From NCBI GenBank assembly GCA_027422505.1, contig JAPQWV010000413.1, forward strand, positions 62,001 to 126,000: DNA of 64,000 bases, in the 5' to 3' direction. Below are positions 32,781 to 45,980 of this stretch, one piece after another (the stretch's first letter is position 1; each line of letters begins with the position of its first letter). The notes beneath the pieces are model-generated. The model was not told where the DNA came from, did no database searches, and saw nothing but the letters and a program-made list of their open reading frames with translations. Position numbers and translations under genes: made by a program. Source of the stretch: Craterostigma plantagineum. Taxonomy: Eukaryota; Streptophyta; Magnoliopsida; Lamiales; Linderniaceae.

Positions 32781-33890
32781 TGTGTTATAATTTTGCAAAT
32801 AAAAGTGTTATATTATGTGGTTCATTGTGTGTTCTTAATGAAGTGTTATTCCACCACATACAGTAAAGGAATTAAGTGTTACCATTTGTTTACAATGATT
32901 AGTTACCAAATGTCCTTCATCTGGTATAAAACGTGGTTTTTCGGCCATGATTTCTATGCATGGCCGGATTTGGGGGTTTGGATTCATGATTAATATGTTA
33001 TGGTCAATGAAATGCGTTTCTGGACTGATTATTAATGTATTATGGTATACAAAAGTTATTTTACATATAATTTCAAAGTTTGAGAACGTGTGTATTGTGA
33101 TTCATCAAATTGAAAAACATGATAATCTATCTTTGGCAAGAACAACCATATGTTTACATGACTAGTGAACTCACTCTCGACATTACCATCATCATTCGCA
33201 TAAACGTGCAATATTGAGATCAAAAGTTGTTCCTCATCATCAAATATTATGTTTTCACCAATTAAGAACATACACATCTCCAAAAAAAACTGCATTGATC
33301 AACAAAACTAATCGAATTATTAATGTGGTATTGGTATCCTATTATTGTATATCATGACAATAAATACTGATACGAAATGGGTATTAAAAGGTTTAAAACG
33401 TACCTGACATGGTAGTTTTTTTGAAGAAATGTGGTAAGATACTTTGAAATTCCTGATTTTGAACAGCCGCCAGAAAGTTCCTGAAATTCTTAAGTAAGTG
33501 TTTATAGCTTACTTTATGTGTTACTAAAGTTACAGAAAGTGTCACACCATGGACAACTCAGAACTTTCTGTAATATTCGTAATGAAGTGTTATTAGTCAG
33601 ATTACATCTGTTATTGCTGAAAGTGGTACTCAGCGGGAAGAGGTTTCGATCAGCTCATATAGTCCAGAACCTTCTTTTTTCCAAAAGTCCAGAACCTTTT
33701 TGAATCCAACTAATTCGCCCATAAAAGTCACAGCTCATCATCTCAACTTTCGAATTTGTTTCTGTCCCTTGACTAACATGGTAATTTTCCTTGATAAAAC
33801 AAGACAATTATCCTTGAGTAGAAGGACCCACGTGCAATTGAAGTAATTTTAGCAATGTAATCGATAACATCGGAGCGTTCATAGCTTTAT
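32780..33890. other. Non-coding DNA between two tandem arrays
   Basis: AT-rich, with scattered AAGTGTTAT-type short repeats; short frames only and nothing recognisable. Confidence 0.45.
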
Positions 33891-36650
33891 GCTACATTAG
33901 GGTGCATCCGACGAATCTTTAATTTTAATTGAGATACATAATGTAGTACATAAAAGGAATTAATGTTACAACTAAAACGATTACAAGTTACTAGTTGGCC
34001 TTCATCTGATATGGGTAAATACAATTTGTTTGAATTAGATGAAATTTCGTTTTCAAAAACTAGATTTGATTCGCAATTGTTTTTGCCCAAATTTTCTAGC
34101 AATTAAAAACGAAAAAATTCCACGTCGATCTATCCGAATACCTCTTTATTCAAAACCGACAACAACGCATCCTGAAGACAGTAACGCTGATGGGTACTTA
34201 CTTAATGGTTAAGGGGCCCCTCGTAACCGAAACTTGACCTTCCATGCCCTTTAAATATATCACCGTACGTCTTCCTCATTCATGAAGGCATGACATGTGA
34301 TACCCGATCATCCCAACTAAGTAAGGATTACTTGATATTTCATACCACTTCGTGTTCATCCCAAAATTTTCGCAAAGACTCATTTTCATCTCCAATCTCC
34401 TGGAACGACGAACGACTGAGCCAGCACGGTGGTGCTATGGACTGTAAAGGGTATGGGTAAATACAATTTGTTTGAATTAGATGAAATTTTATTTCCAAAA
34501 ATAGATTTGATTCGCAATTGTTTTTGCCCAAATTTTTCATCAATTATAAATGAAAAAGTTCCACGGCGACGGATCCAAATATCGCTTCCTTCGAAAGTGA
34601 CAACAACGCACCCTTAAGATCGTAACGCTAAAGGGATCCACCGTAACAGTTAATGTGCCTCTGGAGACGGAAAGTTGACCTTCCATACCCTTTAAGTATG
34701 TCACCATACCTCTTCCTTATTTGTAAAGGTATGACGGGTGATACCTTATCATCCAAACTGAGTAACAATACTTGATATGTCATACCACTTCGTTCTCACC
34801 CCAAAACGTAAAATTTCCGTCGATCTATCCAAATACCTCTTCCTTTGAAACTGACAGCAATGCATCCTGAAGACAGTAACGCTACACCTACTTAACGGTT
34901 AAGTGGCCCCTTGTAATTGAAACTTGACCTTCCATACCCTTTAAGTATATCACCGTACGTCTTCCTTATTCATGAAGGTATGACATGTGATATCCGATCA
35001 TCCCAACTAAGTAACGATTACTTGATATTTCATACCACTTTGTGTTCATCCCAAAATTTTTGCAAGACTCGATTTTCATTTCCAATCACATGGAACGATG
35101 AACGACTGAGCCAACACGGTGGCGCTATGGACTGTAAAGGGTATGGGTGAAACAATTTGTTTGAATTAGATGGAATTTTATTTCCGAAAAATTGATTTGA
35201 TTCGCAATTGTTTTTGCCCAAATTTTTCATCAATTATAAACGAAAAGACGATGGATCCAAATACCGCTTCCTTCGAAAGTGACTACAACGCACCCTTAAG
35301 ATCGTAACGCTAAAGGGATCCACCGTAACAGTTAATGTGCCTCTGGTAGTGTTTTAAAAAGCGCTGGATTGCACGATTTGACGCACGCTATCGCTTTTTT
35401 TTCTGTCAAAACGCATCAATGCGTAATAAAAAAAAGCGCAATTTATCTTTCTTTTTTTTTATTTATTATTTGTTTCAAAAAGTAATGATGTGACAATTGA
35501 TAGCGAATTCCAGATAAAAGTAAACACTGTAACACGTGAGTTATGTTATGGTAAAACCATTAAATTTTATGTCACATCAGCCCGACAAAACCTATTATTT
35601 TTTATTTAGTTTTAAATTTTATTACATATGCCCATTAAAATAGAAAATGCTTTTACTTTACCTATGTATAATAATAATAACCACATCTAGTTTAATATAT
35701 TTTGATAATAAATTATTTTTAATTATTTAATGGGATGATACCTTTATATAAATAGTATATGTAAACGTATGTGTGTTTAATTTTATAAATATATAATATA
35801 GATTGTGAAATATGAGATCATAAATAGTATAGTTGTTATCTTTTTTATTAAAATCGGCTTGCTCGAAATACTCACGCAATACGCTACGCTATTTACGCTA
35901 CGCGCTATTGAAATAAAAATGCGATGCAATGCGCAACACGCGTTTTAAAACATTGGCCTCTGGAGACGGAAAGTTGACCTTCCATACCCTTTAAGTATGT
36001 CACCATACCTCTTCCTTATTCGTAAAGGTGTGACGGGTGATACCCTATTATCCAAACTGAGTAACGATTACTTGATATGTCATACCACTTCGTTTTCACC
36101 CCAAAACGTAAAAATTCCGTCAATGGATCCAAATACATCTTCCTTCGAAATTGACAACAATGCATCCTGAAGACAGTAACGCTAAAGGGTACCTACTTAA
36201 CGGTTAAGTGGCCCCTTGTAACGGAAACTTGACCTTCCATACCCTTTAAGTATATCACCGTACGTCTTCCTTATTCATGAAGGTATGATATGTGATACCC
36301 GATCATCCCAACTGAGTAACGATTACTTGATATTTCATACCACTTCGTGTTCACCCCAAAATTTTCGCAATACTCGACTTTCACCACCAATCACCTGGAA
36401 GGACGAACGACTGAGCAAGCACGGTGGCGCTATGGACTGTAAAGGGTATGGGTAAATACAATTTGTTTGAATTAGATGGAATTTTGTTTCCGAAAAATTG
36501 ATTTGATTCGCAATTGCTTTTGCCCGAACGAAAAAATTCCACGTTGATGGATGAAAATACCTCTTCCTTCGAAACTGACAACAATGCATTCTGAAGATCT
36601 TAACGTTAAAGGGCTTCCTTATAACTCTTCATGTGCCCCTCATAACAGTT
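33890..36650. repeat. Second tandem repeat family, long modules
   Basis: Repeated blocks contain TGACCTTCCATACCCTTTAA (34237, 34677, 34925, 35974, 36229), GATACCCGATCATCCCAAC, GACGAACGACTGAGCCAGCA (34403, 35099, 36404) and GATTTGATTCGCAATTGTTT (34065, 34505, 35197, 36499). Module length is several hundred bp with internal variants. It is interrupted at 35347-35955 by a hAT MITE. The minus-strand frames seen here are repeat translations, not genes. Confidence 0.8.
35347..35955. mobile_element. hAT-type MITE, GTTTTAAA/AGCG family
   Basis: 609 bp with ends TAGTGTTTTAAAAAGCGC and, inverted, CAATGTTTTAAAACGCGT. A perfect 8-bp duplication gcctctgg flanks it (35339-35346 and 35956-35963). The right subterminal region (CTACGCTATTTACGCTACGCG) is nearly identical to that of the element at 49741-50262. 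Confidence 0.88.
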
Positions 36651-37929
36651 AATTGATGGGCTATACGCCTTCAATATGTTTCCGTACCTCTTCATTATTT
36701 AGAGATGTATGACGAATGATACCCTATGATCATATCTGTGTAACCATTGATGATCATTTCATCCGCGTAGCAGCACAGTGATTACTTCAATGTATGTCGA
36801 TGATACCTATAATCATCAGCGGGTAACGATTGATGATCATTTCATCCGCTTCGTTTTCACCCCAAAATTTTCACAAGACTAGATTTTCATCTCCGTTCAC
36901 CTAGAACGACGAACGAGGAAGCAATCCCTGTACTGCTACGCAATTTATAGGTCATGGGTCACTACGATTTGTACGTACTAGTTGCAATTGTTTTTCCGAA
37001 AACGTGATACGATTCACATTTTGATTTCTCCCTGATTTGCGTCAATTAGATACGAACAATTCCTGAGTGATAATCTTACTATTGATGAAGTAAAGTGCAT
37101 GATAAACACGTACGAGGAAACATACAACTTGGTTTGTACAGGACAATCTTAACGCATGAAACTTCGATTGTGAAGGATTAAAATTTCGTTATGTGAATAC
37201 CAGTTCGTAGCTAACAAATACCACTACATAATCCAACGGTAACGCTTTTATAATACAGAATATAGTAGATTTATAACACTTCACATTTTAGCGGGGGTAT
37301 TTTGGTCAGAACAGATTTTAGGTCCTTTTTACTAAATTTTATACAGAATTGGTCCTTAATACTAAATTTGATCTAATAGGGGCCTGAACCCCAACTTCAA
37401 ACTATGTTTGGTCCTTAACTCCAATCGTCCCTAATTGTTAATCCGAACTTAACGGGCCTAAGGAATAGTGCCCGTGGATTGATGCTATTTCATCATTATA
37501 GGTTTTTTCTTTGCTAGAAAACTAAAATAAAATAGAGGCCCATTTAGCAATCTTATTGCAATAAGCCCATCAAACTTTTCAGATAATGGGTCCGTTTAGT
37601 TTGATAGAAAAAGAAAATAAAATAGAGGCCCATTTAGCAATCTTATTGCAATAAGCCCATCAATCTTATTATTAATTGTAATGTTTTATTAAATTACTAA
37701 TATATTATATTTTGAAGGATGTTGTCCGATCTGATCGTTGAACGTTTGCTTATGAGTATTATTATTACGTGTGCACTTCCTTTGACGTTGACAATGTTTT
37801 TCATAAGAATATTTTCAAAGGAAGATACTGAAGAAGATACTGACAACAATACTAAAGAAGATTAGTTATGCGTGTAATATTTTGTTATATTATCATTGTT
37901 AAAATTTTGTTTTGTATTTCATAGTAATA
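36650..37929. other. Non-coding; contains an 88-bp spaced direct duplication
   Basis: A segment of about 48 bp with AGAGGCCCATTTAGCAATCT occurs at about 37528-37576 and again at 37617-37665. The part around 37310-37440 has GGTCCTT motifs resembling a transposon terminus. No gene was seen. Confidence 0.45.
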
Positions 37930-38921
37930 TGACGAATTTGGCGAGCCTTGAGTTTGTTGCACTTGACATCATTGGCCGAAATTATTTATCTTGGGCACTA
38001 GATGCCGAGATTCATTTGAAAGCGAAAGGTCTGGGTGATACCGTCAAACCTACCAATCGACATCTGAATAGGACAAGGCGAAGGCAATGATTTTTCTTCG
38101 CCACCACATTCATGAGAGTCTGAAAACTGAATACTTAACTGTGAAAGACCCGAAAGACTTGTGGAAAAACTTCGAAGACCGATATAACCACCTAAAAACT
38201 TGTTATTCTCCCAAATGCAAGGTGTGAATGGGTGACTTTACGCTTGCAAGATTTTAAATTGGTAAACGAATACAATTCTGTTGTTTATAGAATTACTTCT
38301 ACAGTGAAATTATGTGGAGAAACTATTACCGATGCAATTATATTGGAGAACTCGTTCACCACGTTTCATCCATCAAATGTTATTCTACAACAGCAATATC
38401 GAGAGAGAAATTTGAAAAGTACTCAGATCTGACTTCTTACTTACAGTTGGATAAGCAAAAAAATGAGTTGCTCATGAAAAATCATGAGTCCCGACCGACT
38501 GGTGCTGCTGCAATCCCTGAAGCGAATGCAGTCAATGTTAATAATGATAATAGACGAGGTAATGGTCGTGGACGTCGTCGTGGTCGATATAGCGGCCGTG
38601 GACGTGGCTGTGGTTAAAATCGTGGTCGTGGTCGAAGTTATCATGGTGGTGGTTATCATAATTATCGTGGTGGTCATCAAAATCTCCAAAAGAAGAAAAA
38701 CAATAAAAATTAGAAGAAGCAAAATGAACAAAAAGTGAATGACGAACAATGTTACTGATGCGGTGGTTTGGGCCATTGGGCGCGCATTTGCCGTACGCCT
38801 AAATGTTGAACTGTATCAAGAATCAAAGGGTAAAGGAAAAAAAATTGAAACGAACTTTATTCAGGGAGAAATTGTTTCAGCTTCTGGTGTTAATGGTGAA
38901 GGTGTTAATTTCGAACTTTAG
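37930..38921 (+). pseudogene. Copia gag remnant
   Basis: The N-terminus MTNLASLEFVALDIIGRNYL is followed in shifted frames by DFKLVNEYNSVVYRI, the REKFEKYSDLTSYLQL and NELLMKNHESRPTGAAAIPE segments, an Arg/Gly-rich RGRRRGRYSGRGRGCG stretch and a knuckle region (CYxCGGLGHWARIC across frames). It has several frameshifts and no protease or pol after it. It is the same family as the minus-strand gag at 21660-22450. Confidence 0.75.
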
Positions 38922-39201
38922 TTGTTATTAGGTGGTGGATGTCATTTAATGTATTTAATATGTTTGTTATAATTTCCTTCTATAAGTAGGATCCATCGTT
39001 AGTGTAGTGATCATAGAAAGGAACTCAATAAAATTCTTACGTATCTTTGCTGTGATATCGTACATATAAATATAATAAAGCTTCATTAAATAAAATATTA
39101 TATAACACGAAAGACAATTTATGTTATATTTTCCATTTTCCAATCTTGCAAAGTCATCGCGTCCTATTGTTGTTCATCAGTCTCCGAGGAACCATTCATT
39201 C

Positions 39202-39363
39202 TTTTTTTTTTTTTTCCAAACGATAGCTTGCATTAATAACAAAGATACAAGACTAAATAGCCCAATAGGTCTCACCGGTACATCGTCAACCGGGAGAACA
39301 AAGGCTCACAAAGAGCACCAAACAATCCCACAAGGGGAACAACACTCCCACATGGGGAGAAAA
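39202..39363 (-). mobile_element. Short poly(A)-tailed retroposon with 15-bp target duplication
   Basis: 162 bp flanked by a perfect 15-bp duplication aggaaccattcattc (39187-39201 and 39364-39378). The T run at its left end is the poly(A) tail of a minus-strand insertion. Its body is related to 28087-28381. It is either a SINE or a 5'-truncated LINE. Confidence 0.82.
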
Positions 39364-39378
39364 AGGAACCATTCATTC

Positions 39379-40887
39379 CATCATGGTCTTTTTTTTTTTT
39401 TTGTTTTTATATTTCTTTTTTATTTTTGCCCAAAATTGCTTGTCCTCATTATTAATATTTTTTGTATTTATATGAAAAATTATTTTTCAGCCCATTTCCC
39501 AGATGTCCCAGAAGATCCCATGCTTGTAGACAGTCGAAATACCACGTGATTTGAGGCCCGCAGATTAAATTAATGGGCCCGAATTAGATTTCTTAGCGTC
39601 CACTAGTTTTTATTTTATTTTATTTTAGGACAGAAAATATTCGTCTCCGAAGGACAGTCTTCTATTGCAGGAGCAAAGCAACCATAGCAACTGCTTTGTC
39701 CACTTCGAGTCATGGGATCTGACGTGGTCATTTATGTATTAAGTTTGAGATTATAGGGATTTAATATGAGACAACAGATTACAACAAAAGAACATGTTTG
39801 TACATGCGTATCTAAAAAATAGCAAGCAGCATAAAAACAAAAAGATTACTACTCCACGTTTAGAAAATCATTGCGCTTTGCTATAACTAGTTCCATCCTC
39901 GGAGATCCATAAATACGAAAAATGATATTTGAAGAGGTTTGATTTTATTTTATTTTTATTCTTTTACCAAGTCTGATGAAGCATCTTGTTCATGCAACAA
40001 ATTGCTTGTCGATAACAATCACAACCATTGAAGATATTAGTATGATTTTTTTAAAAGAAATTCATAAGTTATGCGGAGGCAGAAAAAGATTATATTTCTA
40101 GGCGATCATTTCCATATACATGTATCATCCCAATCTTGTCACTTTAGGAAACAAAAAAGCTTTATTTCTTAATCATATATAATTAATAATCGTAATCGTT
40201 AAATTTAGGTAAGCATCAACAAAGAGGCCCCTACTTCGAATACGAATTGCAATCAAATTTAAATAGACTGTTGCTTGACATTCTTTATTAAGTTTCTGTT
40301 CTTGCATGTGACTTTTGTCTTTGTTTCTAAATTTTGTTGAGGGGTCCCTCGTTTGTGTTTTCTTTGACGGCATTTTTAAAGTAATTTAGCAAGCACATAG
40401 ATATTAGAATTGTCTATTAATAATTACTAGTAGTTTTCGCACACATTTATATTTATGTTACTTTTGAGATTCATTATTTGTAATGTTTAATATATAACAT
40501 ATAATTTTAACATATAAAGAAAAATAATGTGTAGGGATATAAGTATAATAAATAAAAAATTTCAAAGTAATATAAAAATTATTAAAGTAATTAATTAACA
40601 AAGAGAGGACTAAATTGCAAAAAGTGACAGAACTTTATATAATAGAATAAATATTTTCCCTAAATAGGTGAGTATTTAATTATCTCTCTGAAGTGCCTTG
40701 CTTTCTTGCATGAATGTTTAGATACGGTTATCTGTTGCTCGACATCCTTTAACTTTAGAAAAAAGACTGGATTGCCTCATTCAAACAATTACTTCTAATT
40801 AAATATCACTATTCGACCTTTTTTATATTTAATTATTGAATATCAAAAGCTCACTCCTACAATGATGAACTTGCATATGTGTGTATA
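39379..40887. other. Intergenic, AT-rich; no gene recognised
   Basis: Homopolymer T tracts and short frames only. Confidence 0.5.
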
Positions 40888-41101
40888 TCTTATAGTATTA
40901 TAGAAATGTAGGTGGTCTTTAAATGCGCCACGTGTACTATTTAATAAATAAAAAATAAAAAACAAAATGTAACCACCCACTTTGAAAGAAATCACCACGT
41001 TACGCCCAGAAACTTCCTCTTTTCTAATATTTACATTTTAAGTAAATAGTTTTGATCAATTTTTTATTAAAGTCCGTGCATGGCGCGGGGCAAAATACTA
41101 G
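40888..41101 (+). mobile_element. Short non-autonomous Helitron
   Basis: It starts TCTTATAGTATTATAG after an A and ends in a GC-rich hairpin region (GTCCGTGCATGGCGCGGGG) followed by CTAG before a T. That is the 5'-TC / CTAG-3' structure and A|T insertion of Helitrons. It shares GAAATGTAGGTG near its 5' end with the element at 51875-52084. Confidence 0.72.
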
Positions 41102-41272
41102 TATATTATATATATTTGTGTGTATAAACATATTAGGATAAAAACACCTAATTTATTCAATGATTGAATTATGTTAAATAGTAGATCAACTGGTTCTAAA
41201 ATTCGGTTTTATTAGAACCACGAAAAAATTCTTAATCACAAGGAATTAACGAAACTAATTAGAAAAACTAGA

Positions 41273-41709
<437 letters not shown>

Positions 41710-41782
41710 CGTGTGTGTAATTGCGAGGAATAGTTGGAAAATTAGAGGATTGCGGTGAGAAATAAGTTGAGGATGAGTTCAG

Positions 41783-41790
41783 TATTTATA
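41783..41790 (-). promoter_or_regulatory. SAUR TATA box
   Basis: TATAAATA on the minus strand, in context CCTTGTATAAATACTG. It would place the transcript start near 41755 and give a leader of about 175 nt, most of it GA repeat. Confidence 0.6.
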
Positions 41791-41799
41791 CAAGGATTT

Positions 41800-43280
41800 G
41801 GAGTTTGGACTTTTAAGTGTGGCGGCTAAGAGAATTAAATAGATTTGGGAGTATTATTTGTCTTTTTATGATTTTTTTTTTTTAAACTGAATTCGCGAAT
41901 TACCTTCTATATAATTGCGAAAATAAAGGTGAAGGGAGAGGAAGAAAACGAAAAAGCCATGTGGAATTGTGGGCGAGGCAATTAAGGATGTTTTTTTGGA
42001 AGGCAAAGCCTATGGTTTTCATTCGTCTTGTAACCTTTCATTACGACAAGAAGGCCCCGTTTTTTCAAATTTTCTTCAATAAACTACAATATTGGTTTTA
42101 TAGATCACTAAAATACTAAAATAAGTAAACGATGAGAGCACTACATAATCTATAACTACGACTTCAACTAAAAAGAAAAACCCTACAAGACGCGATTTTG
42201 AACCATTCAAAATATGAGAACTTAATAAATCTTGGCGCAAGAGATGTTTTGTCGTTACACTAAAATAATCTTCGGTACAAAAGGACGATTGGTCCTGTCC
42301 TTGTACGTCTATACCTACGTACATTTGTCGACGGAGTTGATAGTTTTGATTAACGCTTTGAACGCATTTTCCGTAGATATTGTTTGTTATTAATTAATGT
42401 GGCGTATAAACATAAACTTTATCTCGAACTATGTTAGGCAAAAGCTAGCGTCCAAGGTTGTCTACGTATGAAGATTTTTTTTTTCTGTAGCTTCACCGTG
42501 GTGGAAGAAATAAAAATATAAAAGGACAAACTTATATACACAAGAAGTTCACTTATATTAAAATGTGGGACACAGTGACTGGGTCCTGGGAAAAAGGCTT
42601 TTTGAATGCAATCCCATGTTCTGTGAATGAGATTGTTGCTAGTTTGACATTTAAACATACCCCACACCACGCAAAAGCTCAATTGATCATATTCTCTCCC
42701 TTATAATTATTGGCAATTTTTAATGTAAAACTAAATAGGGAAGGAAAATGAGAGACAAAATCTGAGAAAAGGAAGTGAATAGACCATGCTAGTTTTGTCT
42801 CATAAGTCATATCCTCCCTTTTTAACTGCTCTAGTAAAGACAGCAAAGGCAACGTACGTACATTCAGTAATTCCACCGAATTCTTGCGTACTATTATTTT
42901 ATCCAAACAAGCCAACCTTATTTTTCGAACATATCCTTTTTTTCTAAACAGAATTCGTTTAATGAAACCCTTGATTACTTACATGAAGAAGAAAGACACT
43001 GCTAAGTGCTACATGTATTTTCTCCGACAGTAAAATTGGGCTTTGATATTTTGCTTTTAACATTCATCAAGTGGACTTTTCCTATATATTGTTTTTTATT
43101 GGAGTTCCTTTTCTGTTCCGAGCAGTCCATTGGGGTTTCTTAATAGTCGTGACGCAAATATATACGTTTCTCTTAAAGAACTTGTTTCTCCTCTATCATC
43201 GATTATTCTGACCTAGTGAACATTTACGCAATTATATTCGTGCTGCTGCATACTTTGTGAAAATAAAAAAGTACATGTAT
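41800..43280. other. Intergenic; no gene recognised
   Basis: AT-rich DNA with short frames on the minus strand (for example 42434-42682) lacking recognisable motifs. Confidence 0.5.
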
Positions 43281-43285
43281 GTAAC

Positions 43286-44559
43286 TGTTAGGATCGTGGA
43301 TCGGGTGTTAGAGGGGGTGATAACAACGGTCACCATTTTTCGCTCTTTAGTGGGTTTCACATCCGGTTAGAGAGTGAAACCGGCTTTCAATCTTCAATCA
43401 ACTCCAAGTGCGGAATACCATAGACTTTGATTGTGAACTATATGTTCTAATCAGCGATGCGGGTGATTTGGTCCGGTGTTGATGTGCGAAGGTGGTTGAG
43501 GCATTTTGTCGAACACCTTGGATGTGGGTATTTGAGAGTGTGTATGGTTTTGATTTGTAAGAGAGACACGAGGATTTGTTATGGAAGTTTGGAATCTCAA
43601 TGATTCTATGTCTCCCCCTTCCCCGCAAGGAAGGCTCTCACTAGAAGAGTCGGTTTACAACCTAGTTGTACAACCTTACATAGCTAGACTTACCCAATAT
43701 AACTTCCTAAGCTATATTGCGCTAACTAAACTCCCTAGCCCACTCTAGATAACTTTTACAGTCCATCTCTTTCAAGAGCTTTTTAAAGTCCCTTGAGAAC
43801 TTACGATACCCCCGCAAGGTCAACCGTAATGGTTGTAGGCCGCATCCTCACAATCGCTTGATCTTTTACGTCTCTAAGCTAAGACGGCGCCATACTTTCC
43901 TGTCTCGGTGCAAAGACTACATACATTTGTTTATAGTCTATGTGCTAAGACTTCTCACTCAACTATTCTACTTAAGCTCTCATTTATATTGTGTGAATGA
44001 TGTGTGGGGATTTGAACTTTGTAGCTCTATCTCTCTTTTGTAACCCACACAAAGAGGAATAACTCTCTTGGATCTCTCTTTGAATGCGTTCTTTTTGGCT
44101 CTAGGATCCTTGAATTGTTTCTGCCATGCTCCTCTGTATTTATTGACTTTCCCACCCTGATACAGCCGTTAGACTCAATAATATAGCCGTTGAGAGCTTT
44201 TGTTGACTTGGTCAATGCTGTCAGCGTTGGCTGTTTGTACTTGTTACTGTAGTAGAAGGCTTGTACACCAGTCAACAGTTGACCAGTCCAGTCCAGTCTT
44301 TGATTTGATCAGTCAGTCAAGATCGAAACCGGATAGTCCAGTCAGTACCGATACCGGACAGTCCTGTCAAGACCGAGACCGGGTTGACCGTCTGTTGACC
44401 GCGTTGACCGATGGTTGACCTGTCCGGTTTTCGCCATGATCTCATATTTAATACCGTTTTTCGAACCGAACTCATCTGGACACTCAGTAATATTTTAGTA
44501 ATACAATTACTAAGTTTTGTGTTCATCAAACGAAATTGCTTAGATATTTAAATCCAACA
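43286..44559 (+). mobile_element. Probable solo LTR (copia, SIRE-like)
   Basis: It starts TGTTAGGATCGTGGATCGGG with a GAGGGGGTGA motif shortly after and ends AATCCAACA, so the termini are inverted TGTTAGGAT/ATCCAACA. Flanks gtaac (43281-43285) and gtaat (44560-44564) match 4 of 5. It is 1274 bp with no coding region and a GTTGACC-rich stretch near 44200-44420. Confidence 0.6.
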
Positions 44560-44564
44560 GTAAT

Positions 44565-45451
44565 AAACAACGGACGCTAGTCGTCTACATGAATGGCCGA
44601 ATATGCCTAAATCAACAACGAAAGCCACACTTTCCATCGTTTCAAACGCCAAAATATTATATGTATAGTATAGGTCCAACTTGTCTGTGTAGAATACACC
44701 CATGATCAAAACTTTTTCTTGTAATTAAAAGACGTGTAGTTTTTATGTCTTTACATTAAAGAAGCAAAAAGACACCTTCGATTCACGTGGATATTTATTT
44801 TTTTTCTCTTTTTACGCTGCTAACTACAGTATAAACACTATAAATTAATACAATTGGGACCGCCAAATTTATTAATTAAAAGAGTTATTAATTAATCGAT
44901 AAATTAATAATTATTAATTTATCGATAAATTAATATTTTATTAATATATGTATATTATATTTCAAACTTCCCAAACATCAATTATAACCTACCATCTCTC
45001 ATGTCCTTAAAGAACGTCAAATTAAGGATCAAACTTCAAATTCCCAAGTCTGTCATAATCTGTACGGTGGTAATGTACATTTAAGTAATATTAATAATTA
45101 TCAACAAAAAAACAAATGACAATTGAGTCATTTTTCAAGCAATCTTCGTTCATGTAATATGAGAATATTTTTACATATGAAATTATTAATTTATAATTTA
45201 TATTGGACCTATAGAAATTATCAAAAGTCTACTATCTTATAATTTTAGAGAATTATTAATTTAGTACGTTGTCCCCGAGTTGGGACTTGCCGAAATATTA
45301 TATTAAGGAGTTTATTAAATTATCGATATTAATTTATAGAGTTTCTACTGTATTGCGCCTTTATTCACTCAATATTTTCCTCCATACGTTAGCTAAGCTT
45401 ATTCTCCGTGTTATCTAAGCTTATTCTCCGTGTTATCGATTAACCAATTAG
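44565..45451. other. AT-rich intergenic with a 32-bp perfect palindrome
   Basis: 44895-44926 reads ATCGATAAATTAATAA followed by its exact inverse. A duplicated 24-bp unit containing AAGCTTATTCTCCGTGTTATC lies just upstream of the hexokinase pseudogene (about 45396-45438). Confidence 0.6.
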
Positions 45452-45514
45452 ATGTCCATCGCCGCCAGCTCAGTAGCTTCGTGTTACTACAACAGACGGC
45501 TGTGTGCCAATACG

Positions 45515-45662
45515 CGGATGAGATCCTCTGTCCCAATACATGTACCCTTGTATGTACCAATTAATAAATTTTTCTTATTTATCGTTTTTTAATTAAATAA
45601 AAAGTACTAATTACTTTGGGTACACACATTGAGACAACTATTGGGACAGATGATCTGGTTCG
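45515..45662. mobile_element. 148-bp MITE with 9-bp target duplication (MULE-like)
   Basis: The ends CGGATGAGATCCTCTGTCCC and, inverted, CGAACCAGATCATCTGTCCC form terminal inverted repeats. A perfect 9-bp duplication gccaatacg (45506-45514 and 45663-45671) fits a Mutator-like insertion. Removing it restores the hexokinase reading frame locally. Confidence 0.82.
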
Positions 45663-45711
45663 GCCAATACGTGGGTCCCGCCGATCATCGTCAGCAGCAG
45701 CATCACCGATC

Positions 45712-45903
45712 TGTTGAGAAGTATACACTATATAGTTATTAATCTGTTATACTCTGTCGCAGAAATATAAAAGAATATAGTGAGGACTGGAATGTAAATT
45801 CTGTAAATGTCGAATAGCTATATATATCCGTATAACTCAAGTGTAAATACAATTCTATTGATTCTAATAAGAATACATTTTATTTACTCTGTATTAGCTT
45901 ACA
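45712..45903 (+). repeat. 5' LTR of the decayed copia
   Basis: 192 bp with TG...CA ends. Confidence 0.93.
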
Positions 45904-45980
45904 TGGTATCAAAGCCACGCTGGCTCACAACTGAAGAGAAACAACTCATATCTTGAAGAAACAAGAAACGTGGTTTCGAA

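Noticed and set aside
34340..36589. Repeated minus-strand frames beginning MMKNLGKNNCESN
   Set aside because: Translations of the tandem repeat modules; frames are broken differently in each copy.
38441..38776. Minus-strand Thr/Ile-rich frame opposite copia gag
   Set aside because: Antisense of the Arg/Gly-rich gag stretch; similar shadows appear opposite the gag at 21660-22080.
42434..42915. Two minus-strand 80-codon frames as possible genes
   Set aside because: No recognisable domain, promoter or splice context.
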